Shown here: positions 45,144 to 58,794 of the stretch, piece after piece
How positions within the stretch are numbered: position 1 is the stretch's first letter
How the letters are laid out: each line of letters opens with the position of its first letter
Assembly (NCBI RefSeq): GCF_003369915.1
Contig: NC_046676.1
Span: forward strand, 9,641,501-9,705,500
DNA length: 64,000 bases
Origin: Drosophila miranda
Taxonomy: Eukaryota > Arthropoda > Insecta > Diptera > Drosophilidae
Direction of reading: 5' to 3'
Made by a program: the position numbers and the translations under genes
The notes under the pieces: generated by a model
The model's database searches: none
Seen by the model: only the letters and a program-made list of their open reading frames with translations
What the model was told of the DNA's origin: nothing

Positions 45144-48079
45144 CTAATCATCATCATCATCATCATCGTCGTCGTCATCGTCGTCGTCCTCCTCATTGTC
45201 GTTATCATTATCATTACCCTCATGATCATCATCGTCGTTCTCATAACATTTCAATAAATTTTGCTTATACATAGGTAGGTTGGTATCATCATCGTCATCA
45301 TCGTCGTCTTCATTCTCATCTTCATTTTCATTTTCATCATCATCATCGTCTTCATCTTCCTCCTGGTCTTCGGTGGCTGTGGCAGTATCCGCATCTGCTT
45401 CCACCAAAGGTTCTGCGTCCACGTCCGAGTACAGTCCCAGATGCACATTGTCCTCTAGGCTATTGGCAGTGTTAGGCAACACTGCCTCCGAACGCAAAGC
45501 GGCCCGCAAGGCGCTTAGCTGAAGATTTAGTTCCGGGCTGCCATCGTCCGAGTCATCACTGCTACTCTTTTTTTTGGGTTCTGCAAAAGATTTAAAAGTA
45601 TAAATATATATGAGAGCTAAAGAATGTTACTATTTGGTCAACACACCACTCGCTTCGCTACTGTCGCCTCCCGGCTCATCATCGCTTGAACTACCATCGG
45701 AACTGCTTTCAGCCTCGGGCTCAGCCACCGGCTGCTTCTTCTCTTCCTCCTCCTCCTTTGGGGGACTTTGTTCCGGCGCCTGCTCCACTTGTCGCCTGCT
45801 GCGCTTTCGCGTTGTTCTCTTGAGCTTCTGTGGAGCCGGACGCTTGCGTGTCAAGGCTTTGCGGCGTCTTCTTTTGGCCTCCGCCAAAACGATTTCGCTG
45901 TTGCCACTGCTTTCACTGCTGTCGTCGCTGCTCGTGCTCCACTGGTGGGCACCCATTGGTGTGGCAGTGCTACTGCAGAAGCTGCTGCTGCTACTGCTCG
46001 AACTGTTGCTTTGGCTAACTGGGGGAATGAGACGAGGAGGATTGCTGGTGCGTTTGGGTCGTGTGGAGCCAGCGATGCGTAAAAGATCCTGACGACGTGC
46101 GTAGTCGTAGCACTGCTTCCAGTTTTTGCCTTTGCTGGCGGCAGCGCTTGTACTGGGACCCATGTATAGGCCATGATTGGCCGTTTGAGCCTCGTTCTCT
46201 TCCGCATCATTTACGGCTGTTGCTGTGGCTGACGGACGCTGGGTGGCCGACGCACTCTCATTCTCTTCATTCACAAATACAACGTCCGAGTCGCTGTTGG
46301 AGTCGAGGGTCACCTGCTCGGGGGTCCGCAAATGCGGCGGCTTCAGTTCCAGCACAAAGACACACTCATCATCATCGCTGGAGTTGCTGCTGCTTTCCAG
46401 CTCAATGTGGGCACTAATCGGGATGCTGGCGCCGGCTTGGCGCCTGTTTGTGTTGCTGCCATCGTTGATGGCGGCCACCTCGGCATTGGCAGCGGCATCG
46501 CCGTCATCGATCTCGATCACTTCCGACTCGCTGGCCGGACGCCGCATGCTCAAGTTGATGGCCACCGTCTGGGAGCCGACGTTTGAGGTGGTGGTACGCC
46601 GTACACCTGGTAGCTCGCTGCCATCGCTGTTCATTGTCACGCTGAAGGAATGTGTGGCACCGGGATTGGTCACAATCACACTGGTGGACGGACGATCGTT
46701 GGGTGCGTTCCAGTCGTTGGAGGACTCGGCGTTCGCAGTCTCCCCATCGCCCACCTCCAAATGTAAGTCACTCTCGTTGGACGACTGCGTTTCGACCATG
46801 TCTAGCAGATCCACTTCCACCTCCTCCGCAACACGGGCCGAGTACTGGACCACATGATCGTACCCAATCATGTCGAATGGGGAGCGGGCGAAGTTAGCCA
46901 GCTCGTGGATGAAGTGACTGGTCCGCTCGCCCAAGAACGGTGACAATCGGCGCCGGAATGTGGGTCCCAGTATGTTCGTCAAGGGCAGCATGTCGTGCAT
47001 CAACTGCATCACGGTGCTGACACTGTGCGCGTCATTTCTCAGCAGGCACACAATGTCGCGGTGTATCCACGGCATCAGGCGGCGCATCTGATTGTTTCTA
47101 CAAGGATAAACTAAGTTTAGCCGCACTGTCACGAGGCTGAACAGACAGTGGTTCTCACCCGTAGAAACGAGCACTCCACTCGCGGAAGTGGCCGGTGAGG
47201 CTATCACTGATTGGCAGAGCATATAGCTTGCGATCATAGACGTAGCGCCGCCAGAGCTGGCTCAGGGAACTGCCCGAGATGGCGGGATCCTGGTCGTGAC
47301 GATAGAAATTCATCAACTCCATGCGGTACGGTTCGAAGCGATTGTACGAGTGGCGGCCACCCGACGATTCAGCAGTGGGCAGGCCATCCTGTGAACCATC
47401 ACCAGCCGCCGCGCCGTCCAGGTCGTTCGTCATCGACGACTGGTTCTGCACCAGCGGCATGAACCTGGGACGTCGTACAACTTGAAAGCGCAGCGCTGGA
47501 TGGTGATCTTGTATGGGCGGTGATGAGCTCTGAACCGGATAGCTGTCGAAGTCATCCAGTGTGCGGACATTGTGGATGATCGTCTTGAAGGGCTGCTTGC
47601 ACAGCGGACACTCGGCTTTCACCTGTTATCAAATGTTTATCAAATTTCGTCCGCTTGCCTCTCCTACCATTACCGGCACTACTCACCTTGCTCCATTCGC
47701 AGAGGCACTTGAAGCAAAACTGATGCATGCACGAGTCGGTGAAGCATTTTCGCCTGCAGCGCGACAGGCAGATGGCACAGTTGGGCGGTGGCGAGGTCCG
47801 GCCACTGCCCGATGCACTGGTGCCCGGCTCCCCGTTGCCGTTGCTGTTGGCGTTGGCACTGCTATCGCCTTCGCCTTCACCGTCGCCGTCGCCGTCGCCA
47901 CTTTCGCTGCCACTCTCTGTGAGATCGGCGAATTTCATAGCTGCCGGTGGAAGGGTTCTGCCCGTGCCATTGACAGTGAGGGGCAATCCTATTACAGGCT
48001 CAACAATAACAGAAGCACCGACATCGTCCGCATATGAGGCGGCGGCTGCTGCGGGCAGCTCCTCTACCACCTCCGCCAT
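45144..48079 (-). CDS. Topors: Topors, RING ubiquitin/SUMO ligase, unit B
   Basis: Exons 48079-47687, 47622-47159, 47097-45647 and 45580-45144 give 914 residues. It is intact with the same RING cysteines and histidine (shifted by two residues), Topors hallmark, basic block and Asp tail. Differences from unit A: an extra Gly-Asp pair in the acidic GD/GE run of exon 1, Arg to Pro in VVRRRRFMP (here VVRRPRFMP), an Asp to Asn change and one extra Asp in the acidic exon 4. All are in low-complexity or linker sequence except the Arg to Pro change. Both copies should encode active ligase if expressed. Confidence 0.93.
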
Positions 48080-48874
48080 ATTGCGCGTTCAATCAAAATT
48101 GTTATCTTTTGAGGTGCTGACTCGTTCCGGATGACGGGCGGAAGGTGAGAGCTCGCACTAGTTAATAATTTTATTCGGAAATGGGCTCGGGCCCAGCACT
48201 AAGTTTTGTGTCTACTCTGACAGTCCGTCGACGCTTGCTATCTCATCTGGTTTTATCGCACACAATACATGGTACAAATTCACATGCGTCTTTTTTTTTA
48301 TCGCTCCTCCAGGCCAATGGCCGTATTCCACAATCTCCTGACTATTGCTTTCGGCAGCCAGAAGTTTGATGGTGGCCTTTTCACTGAAATTTGTTCTTAA
48401 AATGCACTTAAACTTTAATAAAAACATATACGTAAAATAGGGGTATAGAGGGGGTTTGAATATTTACAACTTAACATGGCAACCTTAGGCCTAGGATAAA
48501 ACTATTTGCTTACATTACAATTTAAATAATATATTAAAATATATAGCGGACAAGGTCAATATATTTAAGGATTCAAAATAGGAGAAGACCATAATCTTTA
48601 AATACACGTTTCGAACAGTTTTTACCTGTACCTAAAGATACGTATCGTAAGACTGGAACAGTATCTAGCATGATCTTCAGAGCTCATATCATATGTATCA
48701 TATAATGTTATGGCTTAAATTTGTAATGTTATGTTTAAAAAGAAATCATACTTTTCAATAAGGATTCTGATGATTGCAGATTATTATAATCCAAACAAAT
48801 GTAGTTCTTTGGTTTTTTGTTGGTTTGGCTTTTATTTTCATACTTCTTTACAATAGTTTGTCAAATTACAATAA
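48080..48874. other. 5' flank of Topors, unit B
   Basis: Counterpart of 39708-40503 with scattered single-base changes. It contains the repeat member 48421-48586. Confidence 0.4.
48421..48586. repeat. 168-bp direct repeat, right member, unit B
   Basis: Same segment as 40046-40214 with one or two changes near its left edge. Confidence 0.9.
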
Positions 48875-49184
48875 TTATACCCGATACTCAAAATGAGTAT
48901 TGGGGTATATTAGATTTGTGGTAAAAGTGGATGTGTGTAACGTCCAAAAGGAATCGTTTCCGACCCCATAAAGTATATATATTCTTGATCAGCATCAATA
49001 GCCGAGTCGATTGAGCAGCGCCCGACGTCACGCTCAGACTGATTTTCTGTCTCTCTCGCACGCACTCTTTGTCGTGTCGTTTAATATTAGCTGCGTCTGC
49101 CGGAGGAGAGCCATACTGACTTAGTATCGGGTATAACTGTAGAGTTGCGGTGTCCGCAGCAACTCACAACGTTCCCCCTCGTTT
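48875..49184 (+). mobile_element. DINE-1 copy 6, internally deleted (right border of the duplication)
   Basis: The left part and left flank are the same as copy 4. After CGATTGAGC (about 49016) a large internal block including the CCGT array is missing, and the element resumes at AGCGCCCGACGTCAC. The right end is complete with stem-loop. The right flank (TTATCTCTCC) is unique. Confidence 0.9.
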
Positions 49185-52100
49185 TATCTCTCCTCTGGTT
49201 TAACATTTATCGGCCTTGCGTTTGATCTGAGCTGATGCAGCTCCGACCACAGACCTACAATAAACCTTTAATATATTTGAATAACTAATTCGTGCGTTAT
49301 TCGTAAGTTGAAAGTATAACAAAGTGGCATAACTGCGGAACACATTTTATAAACCAAGCCGTGCAAGCCTTAGTCCAAAGTGCCACTGAAACAATCGTGC
49401 GATTGATAAGCTTTGTTATAGCCCACACATCTCCTCATCTTTGCAGATATTAGTGTTATTGCCGAGCCAAACTAGAATCAAAGTCGCAGCCAACTTTCAG
49501 TGCCCCCGAAAGTCAGCCAAGGAAATTGCCTGCCGCCTCGCCCCCCATGCAAAGCGGGAAAAGCGCCTCGGGGGTGTCGGAAGTGACGGGAAACTTTCAT
49601 GGCCAGACCAGACCAGGCCCAGACTCGAGGAGAGGCCAGCACTGGACGCAGTCAACTGTCAGCCAGGAGTTGGGAGGCGGCCAAGGAGGAGACACAGAAC
49701 ACAGCCGCAACATGGAAGATCTCTGCATGGGACGAAAGAAAGGAGAGGGCGAACTTCTTTGCTGAAGCCTTTTATGGGTCTCCCCAGCTGGATGTGCCTC
49801 CACTCCGATTTGGGGCACGGGACTGATGCAGGGGACCCCGAGTGGCGGAGCTGTACTAAAGTAAATGAAGCGTGACGCTTTGTTTTCCTTTGATTTAGTT
49901 TTATGAGTCTGCATCGGATGTAATTGAATTATGCAAGTTGGCGCCGCCGCCCGACGGCAGACGACAGACGACTTTATTAGCATTCGATCGTAAAGAGTGG
50001 GGGAGCCGGGGGATAGATGGGGATACTGGGAGATACAGGGATGATGACACGGATGATGTGTCTGTGCAGGCCAGGAGGCAGGAGGCAGGATACGGGCGGA
50101 TTCAGACATGGTTACGCTTTTTAGCAGTGATATTTGAATTTCAGATGATTCGCGCGCCACTCGCTATGAAATGAGTTGGAAAATGTGTGGATGTGGAGAC
50201 AGGACGCAGGAAACTCGCAGGATAACAGCGCAGTCAGAGGCGGAGGCACTGCCACAAGCCGTGGCACTGATAAGCAACTCAATAAATCCGCAATTCGATG
50301 GCAGCAGAATGGAGTCGACATAGGAATCGGAATCCATAATGAAATGACACTGTGGAGTGGAACAAAGGGATGCCCAGCCTAATTGACACCAATGGATGAT
50401 ATGCAGGATGGCAGAGGAGGGACGCTGAAATCGGAATCCGATGAATGGCCGAGCAGTCCAACATGGGGTTGCTCTCGACTCGTCAACTGCCTCGAAGCAT
50501 TTGCAGCGGGATCAGTTACAATATTCTGCGCCACTCCCATCCAATAATTAATATGTGGGTCGCCATGGTGCCAGGATAGCTCAGGTGGAAGCCAGTCGGG
50601 GAGCGGGAGGTACAAGAGGGTTTATCTGTCCTTCGAGTGTGCAGCTGAAGAGAATCCTCCTCTTCTGGAGGAGTGCTCGCAGCCAGGAGGAGCTGTCTTG
50701 TCTGAGACAGACAGCCCCCTCCTGGGGCTTCCCATTACAGTTGCATGAACTGTCAAACCGTTTGGCTCTCCACGAAGCCACGCAGGGTAAGGATGAGTGG
50801 ATGGGTGGAAAGCCCCTGACAAATGGAAATCAGAGGCTTCCAGAAGTGCATTCCATTCAACAGCCCAACTCTCAATATCCTCCCCCCCCCAAGGAAAGTG
50901 GAACCTGTTGGGAGCTGTTGGTGTCGTGTTCAGATTGGGTGAGTGGAGGGGCTGTGTCCGACAAGGACTAAGCTGTGTCGGACGGGGCTTTTATCCCGCA
51001 TTGGGAGAGGCAGCAGGCGGACAGGCGGACTGCAGAGGTGGAATGGGTTGCAAGGGAGCTGATTGGACAACAAATTTGGGAGTAATCTGCGAATTCGGTT
51101 AACCATCGATTGCTGCAGATATCAGCGGGGGAACACTGCACTTTTCATAGGCTAGGCTTCCACACTTTCCCAGTTCCTCCTTCCCCCTCGCCGCACTCCT
51201 CCGCCGAAGTTCCACTTCCTGTAGGAAACTTGCTCGAAAATGCTCACGTATCCAGCACGTGACCAAAATGTTTGGCCGTAAACAAGGAAAATATGAAAAT
51301 GAACAGACGAAGTCGGAAAACGAAGAGGAAGTTGGGAGTCCGTAATCGGGTTGATATATTTATCCTCCTGAAACTTTGCACGCAGCGGAGTCCTCTTCAA
51401 AAATTCATCAAGGAGACGCGCAGCAGTTGGCTTCTCCTGGCTTGAGTTGAGAGGCGTGACCACGCCTTCCCCTGCCACTCGTACCGCTCCGACGGGTGTG
51501 GACATTAACCCCAATTGGCTAAATGGCTCATTAGGTCAGTGGGGACCATCCCCCTACACCCAATGTAAAGGATATGGAGGGGAAGCAATCGCAACAGCGT
51601 TGCACTGCTGCGTGGTCAGTTATCATTAGGGACCCTTTCGGGGCTTACGAGCGAGCGATTAAGCCAAAGGATACAATGGATACAATGGAGGAGCAAGGCC
51701 AAGGCGAAGGCGAGTCGTAAGCGCTTCGACGTTGACCTGGCCCACTGCGAGGATTAAAATCCTCCCTGCTATTCAATATTATTAATTGACAACATGGAAA
51801 CATTCCGCCGAACCGTGCCGACCCAAGCGTGCCTTAAAGGACCCATAAACATATCGGTTACACTCGGGCTGTTGTCCAATTGGAAGTCATGTCCGGGATG
51901 TTTGTTTAGGGACATCGAAAGGTGCGGCGCGGCTGTGGATCAGGATGAGCTTATGGCCAGTGGAAAGTGTCTCCTCCGCCTGAGCTCTAGAGTTGATTAA
52001 TTGGCTATAAACCAAACGATTATCATTCCCACGCCGAAAGTGGGGGATACACAGGGTAGATCTCATCCCATCCCAGTCGGACAGGCCTCTTCCCTTTCGA

Positions 52101-53334
52101 CGCTCGAGTACCAGACAACGCTCTGGATTAGACGACATGGGGCATGCTGTGGGGGTAAATGGCACTTGTCGCTGGCTGCTGCTCTCTGCACGGGGGAGCA
52201 TTTCTGGTGCAAATTCCATTTCCATTCGCCTGGGCACCGTTTACCGTTATGATTGCAGAGGCAGACTTCCTTCGTTGCGCGCTCCGTTGGTCGGTCGGTC
52301 GCTCCGTCGCTCCTCCAGCTGGTGATTTCCCTTGAAGTTGCCCCATAATCAAGGGGATGTGTGCCGCCCGGTGAGGTGGTTGTGGGGTTGTGTGGATGTG
52401 GCAGAGCGCCAGGCAGTAATTGCTTAATTTGATTACGTGCCGCCGTAAAAAGCAGAACAGGAAATTTGCACACACACAGAGAAGGTCCGTTCGGGGTAAT
52501 GAAGTTTGGATGGATGGATGGATGGATGGTGAAGGTGGAAGGGGGGTGGCAGGGTGGTTGGAAGGTGACTCCCCCAATCCCCAACCGCAGTCTGGCAAGC
52601 CCCCTCCAGGATGCGAGCGACTTTAAACTTTATCGCAGATGGCGAACAACTCAATTCATGTTTCGGCTGAGCCTTTCGCCGCCTCCACCCGAATGTCGCA
52701 GGCAATTTGCAACAAACAACAAACAAGTCGGTGAGCGGGAAAAGGGCGGAAGAGCAGAGGGGGAGCGAGACGCAGGAGGAACAATGGCGTCAAAGGATCG
52801 AAATGGGAAATGGGATACTGTTCGCTTCGTGCGATAATTAGAAGCGCCCCCGTGCACGCTCAATTAGAAGCTTGTAAGCTCCAACCTGGAAGGGGGGATG
52901 GGGTGTGGAGGATGTGGTGTGGGATGGGATGGGTAGTACACGAACATGGAAACACTCTCTCCCAGCTCTCTCAGCCTCAACCACTCCCACTCCACGACCC
53001 GTGGCTGCAGCCTCGATGCAGACACGCGATGATCCGAAGCAGAGCTCTGCAGGGAGTCGGGGTTTGGAGAGGCTTGAATGTCTTAATTAACTGTTGGCTG
53101 CACTCTGCAAATTCAACAGGCCAAGGGGGACAAGAGCTACTGTTTGCCTCTAAATAATGTCGGCGACGTCGTGCCTCATGTTTATGATTTGCAATTATTC
53201 TACAGGATTCAGGGCTCACGATTGAGAGGTGGAGTCGGAGACGGAGCCAGAGTGGGTTGGTTTTGCCTGTGTTTAGGTGCCGCTTATCTGATCCGCGATA
53301 CACGAAGACTGCACGGACGTGCACACGTCGCCAT

Positions 53335-53338
<4 letters not shown>

Positions 53339-53372
<34 letters not shown>
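53339..53372. repeat. CA dinucleotide microsatellite
   Basis: Pure CA run of about 17 units. Confidence 0.9.
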
Positions 53373-53374
<2 letters not shown>

Positions 53375-55860
53375 AAATCTGCACACACAAAGGGTGAAAA
53401 AGCAAGCGTGTGAGGGTAGGAGGCAAATGAATTTGAGTTGTTGTTTTTGGTGTTTTCTTGTATATTTTTTTTTGGGTGGCAGCGACGCCAGACGCAGTCG
53501 AAAGTGTTTGCCAGACAAATGAAGATGGGGGGGGACGCTCTGAGTACTGGCGATTGGGGGTTCGAGAAGATGGGGTGGGGTCTGCATTACATGTCACTTG
53601 GCCATAAAAAACTTTATGTCTGACATGAGCCCAAAAAACAATTTGCATATTTCTGCAGTGGATAACAACTTAATTTAGGATACCCACAGACACAGACACA
53701 GGCAGGGGGCAGGGAGGGGTCCAGGGGGGTGTAGGGGCGCCAGACTGCGTACTCGACTGGAACAGCGGCAGCGCCGGCGTCGACGGAGGAGTAATTAAGG
53801 CCGACTGGAATGTACATATCCTTAAACGAAAGCGGATACGGCGGGGAGTCTTACGGATGAATTGCTTTACACCGCGGCGGCGGGAGGCGCCGGGAGGCTG
53901 GGCACCTCTTTTTTCGGAGGATTTCACACCTTTTCAGCGATCTCGGCGGGTGGCAGAGAATGGATTGAAATTGCTTTTCGCTTTTGCCATTTACTTCACT
54001 ATGAATTTCGTTAGCTTTCCTTCATTTGCTCCTTTGCTCGCTTGACGCCCCTTCTTTTATTCTCCGCAGGATTCCTGCTGGCATCCTGGAGCTCTGGCTC
54101 CCGCTGCTCCACTGCTTCTGCTTCTGCTGCTTCTGCTCCTGCAGTGGAAATGCAATTTATTTGCTGTCGCGGGCATTAAGCGCGCTGCGCTGACTTTTGA
54201 CTGACGCCATATTTTCCGCCACATTTGCAATATTCGCACGAGCCGAATGCTTCCGCAGCTGCTTTATGGCTGGTGGCACTGCCACGCCCATCCCACACAG
54301 CCACACAGCGACACAGCCACACTGCCACACTGCCACATGCCGGAGCCATGGCCTGGCAAGCTTTCATTTTTCAAAACTGTCAGCTGCGCATATTTCACAG
54401 TCGCCTTTTGGCGGGGCACTCACCTAACCGTCGCACTGCTGCTCCTCCTCCTCCTCCTCCTCCTTATCCTTCTCGACCCCCGCCGCAGCTCCCTTTGTCC
54501 CTGGCCATCGAAGTGTGGAGCTAATGGCCAGAGCTGTGAAGTGCTGCTCACAGTACGAGTATATGCTCGTAGTGTAGTAACGCAACCCTAGCCCGAGTCC
54601 GAGAAATCCATTTGCCTTCTCTCACTCACTCTCTCGGCGCTTTAATTACGCAACGGCAACAAGAACAACACGTGACCGGTGGGCGGGGGTCTGCAGGGCG
54701 GACCAAGATTATGCAGCAGGATTTTTTCATTAGGGATGTCAGACGAAACGATTCTTCTTCAGCTGCTCCTTGAGCCCTGCGGCAGGCAGTGCGACGGAAG
54801 TGGATCGACAAGAAAGGCGAGCGGGCAGACCTTTGTGTCGCAGCTCCAGATGGAGCAGGATTTGAATCCAGATGGAGGTGGGTGGGTGGGTGGTGGTTCG
54901 GTTCGGTTCGGTTCGGTTCGACTTGGAATTAGCATAATCAACATGAAAAGGCAGAACAGCAACTCACTCAAGGCCCTCCCCCTCCCCCCCCAGCTCCAGT
55001 TCCTGCTCCCGCTCCAACGCCTTTCCCCTTTCCCCTGTGAGTGTGGTCGAGTTCCTGGAGCTGTAGCTGGAGCTCCTTTAATTACACAGCACTGCACAAA
55101 TGATGAGCTGGCAAATTTCCACAGATTCGGTGGACGTGTGGGCGCCTGTCTAGGTGGGCGTGCCAGGTGGGGAGGGGAGAGTGACTAAGAGTTCTCCGAA
55201 AATGGCCCGCAGCCATGGGAACAAGTCAAAGGAAGAACAGAGCAGACCCAAACGAGTCCAGACAAAGCGATTATTGTGTCCATGCTCCGAGGGCTACGAG
55301 GACCGAGCGACCGCCTTCAAATTGAGATGGACTTGAGATAAAGTGGGACAAAGGCAGGGCATTCTCTGCCACAGCAGAATGAATCACACGATAAGGAGAT
55401 GTCAGCAATGAAACGAATTAGGATAATATGTTAAGTGCCAAAGTGATGGGGATGGGGATGGGGATGGGAATGGGGATCCATCAAGCCCGAAACAAAGGAG
55501 GAAACTAATAAAAAGTAATTGCAAAGAAGTTGCCGTAAATCTCAATTTCTGGTCGAGTGCCAGCCCTGGACTGACTATTAAAAATTCCCAGCTGCGATTG
55601 ATGGAAGCCCAAAGAGGAAAACCATGTCCGGATGAAATCCGTTCCGTGGCAGCCCTGCAAAAGCCGCACTGACAGCTCAAAGTCAAGGCAAAACCGCGCA
55701 ATGGTACGGCTGACTTCCTGCAGATTAAACTGTCATCTCTCGTGGCTTAAGCCCAAGCGTGCCTTTGGCCAGCTCCGGACCAGCTCTAACCAGCTGACAA
55801 ACTGACAAAGTTTGCCAAATTGCTTGAATGGCCGATTGCCCACACTTGGAGACGGACTCG

Positions 55861-55886
55861 GACATGCAATTAAAGTTTGCGGTCCT
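55861..55886 (-). repeat. 26-bp motif, copy 1 of an inverted pair
   Basis: Identical, on the opposite strand, to 62734-62759. It contains ATGCAATTAAAG, which resembles POU/homeodomain sites. Confidence 0.7.
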
Positions 55887-58054
55887 CCTCGGACACTCGA
55901 GAGACACCCATGCGAGCCGGACAATCCCTGCAGCAATTGTACGGCATTCGAGAAGTTGCAAGAACACTTTTAATTGTTGAACAACTTTCAAGTCGTTGTC
56001 CTATTCCCCCTATTCCTTGTCCCAGACCCACACTGCCTGCCCCTTCATCAAAGATGCAAGTAATGTTTGTCCATGAACATGAAACATGAGGCATGGACGT
56101 CGCTGCACAATGGCAGTGGCAGAGGCAGAGGCAGAGTCCAAGGCGAAGTCATGACAAAGTGAAATGTCTGCAAGTCGAAGAGGTAAAAGGAGTGTCAGAG
56201 AAATGCTAGGGGGATGGGCTGCACTGAGAGAAAAACAGCTCTCTGAAGTATCGCAGGAATCTTGAACTTATTCCGACCCCTGATTCAAGGAGCCCCCTTT
56301 TTCGCTCTGTGTGGAGTGAAATGCCACCAAACCCGATGCGGCAAGTCCCTTCCTGCATTGTGAATGTAAATACATGTGCGAAAGCGACCACCTGAGAAAT
56401 CAGCACGCCAAGAAGGAAACAGACTGGAGCAGACTGGAGAACAACTCCGCCGATACCAAATCGCTTTAGCTCCGCCACAAGAAGCAATAAAAATGATACT
56501 GAAATGCCGCCCACTCATTGCGGCTGGCGCGAATCCTCTGGGGGGTGGGCAGGGGTTGGTGGCAGGGCCATTATGCTTGTGTATTGATCTAAAATTGAAT
56601 GTAAATTGCGGCAACTCGAATGATGCACGTGGGAAAGGAGCAGCTGCCGCTGCCACAGCCACAGCCGCTGCCTGCTCCCGGGATAGACCCGAGGACTTGG
56701 CAACGTTGCCAATGTTTGGGCAACAGCAGGAAGCGGTCTGGACGCTGTCTGGGACACGACAGGGTGTCGGTGTCGGTGTCCCGTTCTGCCAAGTCATTCG
56801 GCGGCCATTAAAGCAACGGCCGTTGCACGTAACGTGACCTCTCATGCCACACTGGGCGAAGTCGTGTAGGTATTGCAGCACCCGGTGCATCGCAGCAAGT
56901 GTCGTTGACTCGCCGCTGGACAATGTTGCACCCTGGCCAGTCCGGGGTCCAGTGACTCGTAACTCTTCCAGATAAATATGGAGGGACATTCCGGGCTCCT
57001 GATACCGGGCGTCGGGTGGCCAAAGCCCGGTCCTGCACCGAACTGGGCCATAAAAGGCCATTACATCTTATCTTGGCCAATTGGCTTTTGGTTAAATTTT
57101 TCGCCTCTGGTGGGAATTTATGCTGGGGGGTCCCCTGACCCCCGGGGCAGACATGCGGATAATTTAAATCAGCTGCTGGCCGAAACCAAAGAAAAACACC
57201 TGTGAAAATTCCAGACTTTCGGCACCTGCTTTGTGGCAGAGGCAGAGGGAGGCTAGGGAAGAGGAAACGGAAGCGTATGCCAATGGAATTTGAAATATTC
57301 CAGGAGGAGCAGACAGCACAGCCCCCCACCCTCGTGCCGTCGCCAGTCGTACGTCATGCATATTCCACTTGTTTATGCTCTTTTCCTTTTCCCCCTGCCC
57401 CTGCCCCTGCCCCTGCCCCTGCCCCAGGTCCTTGTATTTCATTCGTTTGGCTTCCTTCCGTTTTATGACTCCATTTTGTATGTGGCATCTCCATTGAGCT
57501 GTTACCTCCCCCCCACCCCACCCCCACGTCTGTGCTACAGATTTTACGACCCTGATGGCGCATTAAATTTGATAACTTATCAAAGAGCCAAAGCCACCCC
57601 CACTCCCCACTCCCCCTCCCCCATTCATCGCCCGTCAAAATGTGTCAGGTCGGAGTGGGGACAGGGAAGGGGGGCCAGTGGGTGAGAATCCCTCGAAAGT
57701 CATTTAAATTTTGGTTAACTGTAAATTGGCTCGCTCTCTGTGCGCTCTTTCCACTCCCCTTTCCCCATCCATTTCCCCCGCCTTTGCGTGCGTTAATTGA
57801 ATTTTCCGTCAAACAAAAGACTCTGCGGCTGAAATGTGGCTTGTCACACCAAAAACCGGTGCTCCGGATGCAAAGGCGGACGCGGAGGCGGACGCGGATG
57901 TGGATACGGATGGGTGTGGAATTGGTGACGCGGGACCTGGTGGTGTATGTGGCAGAGCCTGTGACTTGATTACGACACGCGCTGGAACAGGGGTGCGGGG
58001 GAGCCTCGCTTCCTCGTGTAGCCCACATGTCAGACAAAAGTGACATAAAGGGGC

Positions 58055-58103
58055 AGAGAGAGAGAGAGAGCGGGAGAGCGGGAGAGCGGGAGAGCGGGAG
58101 AGG
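58055..58103. repeat. GA / GGGAGAGC tract
   Basis: A pure AG run followed by about five GGGAGAGC units. It is a potential GAGA-factor or MSL-type binding tract on sequence alone. Confidence 0.8.
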
Positions 58104-58737
58104 TGGAAAAGTTACCAAACGAAGTTTTGGACACAACTGTACTGATTGAGCGACTGAGCTTCCTGCGTGTTATTTCCAAGCATGTCCCTGAGAAAGTTAA
58201 GAGATGTTTCTACCAGAACCATCTCAATGCCAGTGCCTGCTTTCACAGCAAATCGAAAGATTATTCTGCACTTTCATTGTCTTTCGGGTGGGTCCTAAAT
58301 TAATTGAGTTTCATTTGGTTTAATCAGCAATATTATATGTGCTCCCGGCACCCAGCCAAAAGTGCAGTTGTTATTTAGCAATCAAAGCCAATTAATGGAG
58401 CCAGAATACGTGTTGTGGCAAGTGGATTTTGTGTCTGACATTGATCTCTGCAGACCCCCTCCCTTCCAGCCACTTGGCCACAAGTCAAACATATGCACAA
58501 AATGCATTCGCATTCGCATTCGCATTAACAACCGACTATAAATGTGCCCCTTTCGAGTGGTCGTGCGGCGTGGTGTGGTCTGAACACGGGGCAATTCATT
58601 TAAATGAAAATTTAAATGGAAATCAATTAATTGAGATTGCCAGTGATTTTAATTGAATATCGCTTTGTGCCCAAAAAAAAAAACTAAAGCCAAAAACCCA
58701 CAACGAACTGGGGCTGAAAATGAATTAAGGCCAAGGT

Positions 58738-58792
<55 letters not shown>
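58738..58792. repeat. 55-base G homopolymer
   Basis: Uninterrupted G run between CCAAGGT and ACCTGCAT. It may be a real G tract or a sequencing or assembly artefact. Confidence 0.9.

Positions 58793-58794
<2 letters not shown>

Larger units (their letters stand above)
41624..48874. repeat. Tandem duplication, unit B
   Basis: Second copy of unit A in direct orientation. The gene content and order are the same. It has small private deletions at 43883 (start of the internal DINE-1) and near 44840. Confidence 0.95.

Noticed and set aside
56285..57061. 258-codon open frame on the minus strand
   Set aside because: No recognisable domain, Arg/Pro/Ser-rich and overlapped by open frames on the other strand.
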